Positions 59,000 to 64,000 of a stretch of 64,000 bases of DNA are shown here, piece by piece. Origin of the DNA: CAVTWH01 sp963850915 (lineage in GTDB: Bacteria > Actinomycetota > Actinomycetes > Mycobacteriales > Micromonosporaceae); contig CAWKND010000010.1 in assembly GCA_963850915.1 (NCBI GenBank), positions 992,001 through 1,056,000 on the forward strand, written 5' to 3'. A model generated the notes under the pieces. It was not told the origin of the DNA. It saw only the letters and a program-made list of their open reading frames with translations, and ran no database searches. A program made the position numbers and the translations under genes. Positions within the stretch are counted from its first letter, which is position 1; each line of letters starts with the position of its first letter.

Positions 59000-60244
59000 C
59001 TAGTGGCCGGGCAGCGGGTCGCGGGTGATCGGGCAGGACATGCAGCGCGGTCCGCCGCGGCCGGAGCTCAGCTCGGAGCCGGGGATCCGGATCACCTCGA
59101 TACCGGCCCGCTCCAGTTCGGCGTTGGTCTCGGTGTTGCGCTCGTAGGCGACGCAGAGCCGGGGCGCCACGGCGAGGGTGTTGTTGCCGTCGTCCCACTG
59201 CTCCCGCTCGGCGGTGATGGGATCGAGGCCGGTGGAGATCACCCGGAGTTCGTCGATGCCCAGCGCCTCGGCGGCGACGGTGAGGAACGGGCGCGGCGCG
59301 CGTACCTGCGGCTCGCCGGTCGGGTCGGCGGTGACCTGGTACGCGCTGAGTGAGCCGGCTGCCTCGGCGTACATGACGACGGCGTCCACGTCGACCATCG
59401 TGCACACGGTGTCCAGGTGCATGGTGGCGCGCTGCTGGGCGATGGGTACCACCAGCACGGTGTGTGCCAGCCCCTCCCGGAACACCGCCCGGCACAGCCG
59501 CTCGGCCCCGGCGGGCGTGGTGCGCTCGCCTACCCCGACCGCGAGTACGCCGGCGCCGAGAACGAGTACATCGCCGCCCTCCAGCGGCTCCAGGGACGGC
59601 TGGTACAGCAGCGGGGTACCGAGGAACCGTGGATGCCAGCGGTAGATGGCCTCGGTGAGGGTGGTCTCCCGACGGCGGGCCGGCATGGCCAGGCTGGTGA
59701 CCGCCGCCTGGTCGCCGACCCAGAACCCCGAGTCGCGGGTGAACAGCAGGTTCGGCAGCGGGTCGATGACGAAGTCGTACCGTCCACGCATGGCGTACAC
59801 GAGTCCGGAGCCGGTACGCAGCTCCTCGTGCGCGAGTCCGCCGACGAGTACCCCGGCGAGCGACTCCTCGTCCAGGTACGACAGGTACCCGGCGACCCGG
59901 TCCCGGAGCGCGTCGCCCAGGCGCGGCTCGACCAGTACCGAAGCCAGCAGAGCGTCCCGCGCCTCCGCCACCGCGAGTACCTCGGTGAGCAGTTCGGCCA
60001 GGTAGAGCACCTCGACCCCGTGCGCCCGCAGCCGGTCGGCGAAGGTGTCGTGCTCCTCCTGCGCCCGGGCCACCCAGGGCAGTCCGTCGAAGAGCAGCGA
60101 GTCGTTGTTACGGGGGGTGAGCCGCAGCAACTCCGGGCCGGGCCGGTGCAGCAGGACGGTACGCAACCGCCCGACTTCGCTGTGGATGGATTGCGGCACA
60201 ACGCCAGGGTAGAGTCGGGCGATGTCGTGAATGCGGATATTCAT
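59000..60244 (-). CDS. arcA: Arginine deiminase
   Basis: 414 residues. All arginine deiminase landmarks are present: EVGRLRTVLLHRPGPEL, PRNNDSLLFDGLPWV, LLFTRDSGFW, LEGGDVLVLG, MHLDTVCTMVD and the nucleophile Cys (about 401) in GGPRCMSCPI. It converts arginine to citrulline and ammonia. The ATG at 60244 gives an N-terminus longer than usual; GTG 60199 (MPQSIHSEVGR) would give 399 residues, closer to the family. No carbamoyltransferase or carbamate kinase genes accompany it here. Confidence 0.95.
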   Translation of the reverse strand: MNIRIHDIARLYPGVVPQSIHSEVGRLRTVLLHRPGPELLRLTPRNNDSLLFDGLPWVARAQEEHDTFADRLRAHGVEVLYLAELLTEVLAVAEARDALLASVLVEPRLGDALRDRVAGYLSYLDEESLAGVLVGGLAHEELRTGSGLVYAMRGRYDFVIDPLPNLLFTRDSGFWVGDQAAVTSLAMPARRRETTLTEAIYRWHPRFLGTPLLYQPSLEPLEGGDVLVLGAGVLAVGVGERTTPAGAERLCRAVFREGLAHTVLVVPIAQQRATMHLDTVCTMVDVDAVVMYAEAAGSLSAYQVTADPTGEPQVRAPRPFLTVAAEALGIDELRVISTGLDPITAEREQWDDGNNTLAVAPRLCVAYERNTETNAELERAGIEVIRIPGSELSSGRGGPRCMSCPITRDPLPGH

Positions 60245-60364
60245 CCCGGGTTCACTCGTGTGTAGATCATGTAACAGTACTTCTCAGTAGGCGGAGGGCC
60301 ACCTAGAGTGATGCTGCCCCCCGAGATAACTCCACAGCACAGAGAACGCCGGAGGTACCCCCCG

Positions 60365-61039
60365 ATGACCGGATTTCTCGACCCCAGCTTCGTCGCTGGC
60401 GGCTCCCCGACCTTCAACGGCCGCCCCGCGACGGACACCGACCGATCGACGACGATCAGTTGGGGCAAACGCCGCCGTGAGGACCGCGAGATTCGCCGCG
60501 CCGAAGTCGCGCGTGGCCGGGCGACCAACCGGCTCGGCCGGCTCGGCCCCGACTGGCGGATGGTCGATGTCGCCGAACTCGGCCTGAGCAACCCGGATAC
60601 CTTCCTGGCCATCGGACCCGGTGGCCTGTTCTCCGTCTCCGTCAAGGACCAGGGCCGCACCCGGGTCCGGCTGGCCGGCGACGTGGTGCAGATCGACGGC
60701 CGCCGCGAGCCGTACGTGATCGAGGCGCGCAAGGTGGCCAAGGCGATCAGCGACGCCATCTCGGCGACCGCCGCGCAGCAGGTACCGGTGATCCCGGTGG
60801 TCGCATTTGCCGGGACCGGCCCGATCGACGTGCACGGGGTACCCCGTGGCGTGGCGGTCACCTCCTACCGGGAACTCGATCACCTGCTGGCCGCGTACGG
60901 CGAGCGGATCTCGGTGACCACGGTTGCCAAGCTCTACGCGATGGCCCGGCACCCGGTGACCTGGGTACAGAACGCGGCCGCCGCCGACGCCTGGTACGAC
61001 CACGACAACGCGCGGTTCAAGCAGGCCGTCCGGCCGTAA
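60365..61039 (+). CDS. NERD-like (nuclease-related) domain protein
   Basis: 224 residues. The middle segment (LGRLGPDWRMVDVAELGL, DTFLAIGPGGLFSVSVKD, VVQIDGRREPYVIEARKVAKAIS, VPVIPVVAFAG) follows the NERD pattern. The usual acidic residue before the Lys (ExK or DxK) is Ser here (SVSVK), so nuclease activity may be lost. An acidic/basic disordered N-terminus precedes it. A good ggagg site lies 8 bases before ATG 60365. Confidence 0.65.
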   Translation: MTGFLDPSFVAGGSPTFNGRPATDTDRSTTISWGKRRREDREIRRAEVARGRATNRLGRLGPDWRMVDVAELGLSNPDTFLAIGPGGLFSVSVKDQGRTRVRLAGDVVQIDGRREPYVIEARKVAKAISDAISATAAQQVPVIPVVAFAGTGPIDVHGVPRGVAVTSYRELDHLLAAYGERISVTTVAKLYAMARHPVTWVQNAAAADAWYDHDNARFKQAVRP

Positions 61040-61174
61040 CCGGTAGCCGCGCTGGTGATCCGTTCGGCGGTAGCCGCAGTCGCATTGGTGAGACCCCGTA
61101 TGGCTGCACGACCACTGGCCCAGCATGGAAACACAGGGTTATGGTTGTGCAGCACTGCGTTTTGGGAGGCGCCG

Positions 61175-61648
61175 GTGGCTCACGTTGAACTGTCCGTTAC
61201 CGATCCGCAGTTTCCGTCTGCCCTACCAACAGAACTCGCCGTGGCCGAGCCGCTGCGGTCGCTGGACCGGTGGATGGCCGCCGCGACCGGAGCAGCGGAG
61301 GCGTGCCTTGTCCTGAATGAGCTGCTGGACATCGTCGCGGTCTCGCCGACCGCGTGCCGGCTGCTCGGCTTCGAGCACCCCTCGGAGCTGCTCCGCCGCA
61401 ACCTGCTGGCCGGCCTGGTGCGGCTGGTCGACTTCAACCAGCGGCCGCGCCCGCTGCCGCAGGGCGAGATCGAGAAGACCCCGCCGGTACTGGCCCGGGA
61501 CACCGGCCGGCTGGCCCGCGGGCTGCTGCGGGTGGAGACCCCCGGCGGCGTGGTCACCCTCGACGCCGTGGCCACCCCGCTGTTCGACGGGGGCGCGGTG
61601 GTCGGCTCGCTCACCTTCCTCGCCGACCTGAGCACTTCGCCGACCTGA
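61175..61648 (+). CDS. Single PAS domain protein
   Basis: 157 residues. ACLVLNELLDIVAVSPTACRLLGFEHPSELL to LLRVETPGGVVTLDAVATPLFDGGAVVGSL is one PAS fold with no output domain. It may bind a small ligand or serve as a sensory partner for another protein. The GTG at 61175 has gggagg six bases upstream. It ends against the larC gene over a small tandem repeat. Confidence 0.8.
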   Translation: MAHVELSVTDPQFPSALPTELAVAEPLRSLDRWMAAATGAAEACLVLNELLDIVAVSPTACRLLGFEHPSELLRRNLLAGLVRLVDFNQRPRPLPQGEIEKTPPVLARDTGRLARGLLRVETPGGVVTLDAVATPLFDGGAVVGSLTFLADLSTSPT

Positions 61649-61676
61649 GTGCCGCGCGATCTGAGTGCCGCGCGAT
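61645..61676. repeat. Tandem 16-bp repeat at the PAS gene stop codon
   Basis: ctgagtgccgcgcgat occurs at 61645-61660 and 61661-61676, with the PAS gene TGA inside the first copy and a looser relative (ctgagcacttcg) at 61628-61639. The array fills the gap to the larC stop at 61683. Confidence 0.9.
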
Positions 61677-61682
61677 CTGAGA

Positions 61683-62990
61683 TCAGCCGATCGGGTACCG
61701 CTGGTCGGCGAGTGCCTGGGCCTTCCCGAGTACCCGCTTCTCCGGTACCCCCGTCGCCTGTGCCGCGCGCCGGACATCCTCGTACTCGACCGACACGTGT
61801 ACCACCCGGTCGCCCAGCCGGGAAACTTTCACGCCGACCGGCTGGCCGTCCACCGTGACCGTCCCGGTGCTCCGCTCCAGCGGTCGCTTGTGGACCGGCG
61901 TCTCCCGCAGCCCGATGCTGCTGGTCTCCGTATAGATCAGCGTGCGGATCGCCGCCAGCCGCTCGGGGGCGGCGAGCACGTGCAGGGTGTACGCCGGGCG
62001 CCCCTTCTTCATGACTATCGGCGCCAGCCACGCGTCGGCGGCACCGATCGCCAACAGCCGCTCCAGGATTCCGGGCCACAGCCGCGGATCCAGGTCGTCC
62101 ACATTGCACTCGACCACCACCGCCGGCTCGCCCTCGCCCTCGCCCGCCCCGGCGTCGCTGTCGAGCGGGGTACCGAGGACGAGGCGCAGCAGGTTCGCCG
62201 CTTCGACCGGGTCGCGGCCGCCGGCGCCGTAGCCGGTACCGGCCGGGCGCAGCGGCGGCATCGGGTGCTGTGCCGAGGTGAGTACCGCGAGCAGGGCCAC
62301 GCCGGTGGGGGTACCGGCCTCGTACGGCAGCCGGCCGGTGAGTACCAGCCCGGCGCGCCGGGCCAGCTCGAGCACCGCGGGTACCGGTACCGGCAGCAGC
62401 CCGTGCGCGGCGCGTACCACCGCACCACCACCCGCCTCCACCGGCCCGACCGAGAAACTACTGACGCCGCGGTGCTCGCGTAGCCAGGCCACTCCGGCAC
62501 ACGCGCCCACGATGTCGGCGATCGCGTCCAGCGCCCCGACCTCGTGGAAGTGCACGTCCTCGACGGTGCTGCGGTGTACCGCCGCCTCCGCCTCGGCCAG
62601 CAGCGTGAAGGTCGCCGCGGCCGGCTCGCCGATCTCGGCCGGCAGAGCGGAGAGCAGCGCCAGGATGTCGGCCAGGTGCCGGTGCGGCTGCCCGTCCTCG
62701 GCCGCGTCGACATGTACCCGCGTCGCCCCGATCCCGTGCCGGCTGGTCCCCTCGGCCCGCAGCCCGATCGCCGCCCTCCCCGACGCCCCGCCGCCTGGCA
62801 GCTCGGTGGCTGGGCCGGCTGCCGGCTCGGTTCCGGCCTGAACCGTGACCGCGTCCACCGCTGCCTGGATCGCATCGAGCGGGACGCCGGCGTCGACCAA
62901 GGCACCCAGGAGCATGTCGCCGCTCACCCCGGCGCTGGCGTCGAACCAGCCGACGAGTGGGCTCCGCGTACCGCCGGCGGCCGGGCTCAC
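61683..62990 (-). CDS. larC: LarC, nickel-pincer cofactor nickel-insertion protein
   Basis: 435 residues in one reading frame (no split LarC1/LarC2 as in Lactiplantibacillus). GWFDASAGVSGDMLLGALVD, DVHFHEVGALDAIADIVGAC, GTPTGVALLAVL and the C-terminal VVECNVDDLDPRLWPGILERL and APIVMKKGRPAYTLHVL are the family motifs. The enzyme inserts nickel into the pyridinium-bisthiocarboxylate mononucleotide used by lactate racemase and relatives. GTG 62990 overlaps the larB stop by four bases (GTGA). Confidence 0.94.
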   Translation of the reverse strand: MSPAAGGTRSPLVGWFDASAGVSGDMLLGALVDAGVPLDAIQAAVDAVTVQAGTEPAAGPATELPGGGASGRAAIGLRAEGTSRHGIGATRVHVDAAEDGQPHRHLADILALLSALPAEIGEPAAATFTLLAEAEAAVHRSTVEDVHFHEVGALDAIADIVGACAGVAWLREHRGVSSFSVGPVEAGGGAVVRAAHGLLPVPVPAVLELARRAGLVLTGRLPYEAGTPTGVALLAVLTSAQHPMPPLRPAGTGYGAGGRDPVEAANLLRLVLGTPLDSDAGAGEGEGEPAVVVECNVDDLDPRLWPGILERLLAIGAADAWLAPIVMKKGRPAYTLHVLAAPERLAAIRTLIYTETSSIGLRETPVHKRPLERSTGTVTVDGQPVGVKVSRLGDRVVHVSVEYEDVRRAAQATGVPEKRVLGKAQALADQRYPIG

Positions 62991-63763
62991 GCCGGACCCG
63001 GAGTGGCCGGGCGGGCGGCGCGACGGGCCACCCGGGCGGCGAAGACGGCCGCGCCGAAGCCGTTGTCGATGTTGCACACCACCACACCGGGCGCGCACGA
63101 GTTGAGCATGGCCAGCAACGGGGCCAGCCCACCGAAGGCGGCGCCGTACCCGACGGAGGTGGGTACCGCCACGACCGGTACGCCGACCAGGCCACCAACC
63201 GCGCTGGGCAGCGCGCCGTCCATCCCGGCGACGACGATCACGCAATCCGCCGAGTCCAGTTCGGCGCGCACAGCCAGTAGCCGGTGGATGCCGGCCACGC
63301 CCACGTCGTGGATGCGGCGTACCTCCGCCCCGAAGGACTCCGCCGTGAACGCCGCCTCGGCCGCGACCGGCAGGTCGGAGGTACCCGCGCAGACCACCGT
63401 GACCAGCCCGGTGGCCGGCGGCGGCGGGCCGACCGCGACACACCGCGCAGCCCGGTCCTCGCGGATGTCGAAGGCCTCGGCCAGCGCCGCACGCCCCTCG
63501 TCGGTGACCCGGGTGACCAGGGCCGGCCGGTCCGGATGGGCGCTGCGCAGCGTCCGGACGATCGCCACGAGTTGCTCCGGCGTCTTGCCGGCGCCGTAAA
63601 CTACCTCCGGATCGCCGGTCCGTACGGCTCGATGGGTGTCGATCCGGGCGAAGCCGAGATCGGTGAAGCCGGCACCGTCCCCCAGCGCCTTCACGGCCGT
63701 CTCCACCGACAGTTCGCCAGCGGCTACGGCGGCCAGCAATGCCTGGGTATCGTCTCGGTTCAC
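62987..63763 (-). CDS. larB: LarB, pyridinium-3,5-biscarboxylic acid mononucleotide synthase
   Basis: 258 residues related to PurE. FARIDTHRAVRTGDPEVVYGAGKTPEQL, VVCAGTSDLPVAAEAAFTAES, DVGVAGIHRLL, IVVAGMDGALPSAVGGLVGVPVVAVPTSVGYG and MLNSCAPGVVVCNIDNGFGAA are family signatures. LarB carboxylates and hydrolyses nicotinic acid adenine dinucleotide to start the nickel-pincer cofactor. GTG 63763 gives a start just before RDDTQALLAAVAAGEL. LarE and any lactate racemase (LarA) are outside the window. Confidence 0.95.
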   Translation of the reverse strand: MNRDDTQALLAAVAAGELSVETAVKALGDGAGFTDLGFARIDTHRAVRTGDPEVVYGAGKTPEQLVAIVRTLRSAHPDRPALVTRVTDEGRAALAEAFDIREDRAARCVAVGPPPPATGLVTVVCAGTSDLPVAAEAAFTAESFGAEVRRIHDVGVAGIHRLLAVRAELDSADCVIVVAGMDGALPSAVGGLVGVPVVAVPTSVGYGAAFGGLAPLLAMLNSCAPGVVVCNIDNGFGAAVFAARVARRAARPATPGPA

Positions 63764-63821
63764 GGCGGCAACTCTAGACGGCGGTCCGCGGTGACCGGCA
63801 CGCTCCCGGGAGGAGGCTCGG

Positions 63822-64000
63822 ATGCCCCGAGTCGTTGCACTGCTGCTGGTGGGCATGATCATCACTGGCGGGGTAGCGGGCTGCGGGCGCAGCGGGGGTA
63901 CCCAGGCGCTGCCACCGTCGGCGGTACCCGCCGCGCCGGCTGATTCGCCGTCAGCCGTACCGAGTTCGCCGGACCCCGCCTCGCCGAGCCTGCCCGCCGT
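63822..64000 (+). CDS. Lipoprotein, truncated by the window edge
   Basis: MPRVVALLLVGMIITGG is a signal peptide ending in lipobox VAGC (Cys at residue 21), after which comes a disordered Pro/Ser/Ala region. A strong ggaggagg lies 7-8 bases upstream of ATG 63822. The mature domain is beyond the window, so its function cannot be judged. It is divergent from larB with 58 bases between starts. Confidence 0.75.
   Translation, partial: MPRVVALLLVGMIITGGVAGCGRSGGTQALPPSAVPAAPADSPSAVPSSPDPASPSLPA

Noticed and set aside
61683..63443. LarB-LarC fusion protein
   Set aside because: The long frame upstream of larC is the out-of-frame reading of larB; the GTGA overlap at 62987-62990 separates two normal proteins.
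1..64000. tRNA or rRNA genes, insertion sequences, prophage genes
   Set aside because: I looked for T-arm-like motifs, transposase motifs and phage structural genes and saw none; without a covariance search a single tRNA could still be missed.

Overview
The window is high-GC actinobacterial DNA, most like Micromonosporales or a near relative. Signs are the very high GC with G/C third positions, many GTG starts (and some TTG), and a family set typical of that group: DUF4192, DUF6457, DUF5926, TM2, DUF4173, DUF485 with acetate-type symporters, and stacked LytR-CpsA-Psr (LCP) proteins. I see no rRNA, tRNA, CRISPR, insertion sequence or phage genes. A PPIase beside a rhomboid protease is an arrangement I associate with the oriC-proximal part of actinobacterial chromosomes, but no origin is in view.

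Layout. 0-8.3 kb: DUF4192 and a small protein, then a molybdenum-enzyme block: fdhD divergent from a mobA-like gene with its DUF6457 partner, and a YdeP/FdhF-type oxidoreductase translationally coupled to an MFS transporter. 8.3-20.7 kb: housekeeping and envelope genes (Lrp regulator divergent from a DDAH-like hydrolase, a two-component system with a lipoprotein, TM2, PH-domain and paired membrane proteins, rhomboid, PPIase, an LEA-like protein). 19.6-23 kb: three neighbouring genes (corA, a PLP aminotransferase, a phosphotransferase) carry about seven reading-frame disruptions. 23.8-34.6 kb: a surface-glycopolymer region (cytidylyltransferase plus CDP-alcohol transferase, flippase, methyltransferase, O-antigen-ligase-like protein, GT4, DUF2142, WbaP-type initiating transferase) interrupted by a Fpg/Nei glycosylase. 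34.6-47.6 kb: a LytS/LytTR system, an accessory insert with a DUF1778-GNAT toxin-antitoxin module, a second two-component system, DUF4173, and two DUF485 plus sodium:solute symporter operons. 47.6-54.1 kb: a UDP-glucuronate-decarboxylase-like enzyme and four tandem LCP proteins. 54.2-64 kb: rhodanese, GDPD, a sensor kinase with a small ATPase, DUF5926, a frame-broken Panacea-type pair, arginine deiminase, a NERD-like and a PAS protein, and larC-larB of nickel-pincer cofactor synthesis.

Functional threads. The glycopolymer genes, the xylose-nucleotide-type epimerase and the four LCP ligases could build and attach a phosphodiester-decorated wall polymer. FdhD and MobA would mature the molybdoenzyme. 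The LytS/LytTR pair may once have sat directly next to the carboxylate symporters it could regulate.

The two points I most want checked are a striking excess of the tetramer GTAC (often GGTACC) in all reading frames and between genes, and the toxin-antitoxin cassette bracketed by the intact and a decayed copy of the LytTR gene's 3' end.
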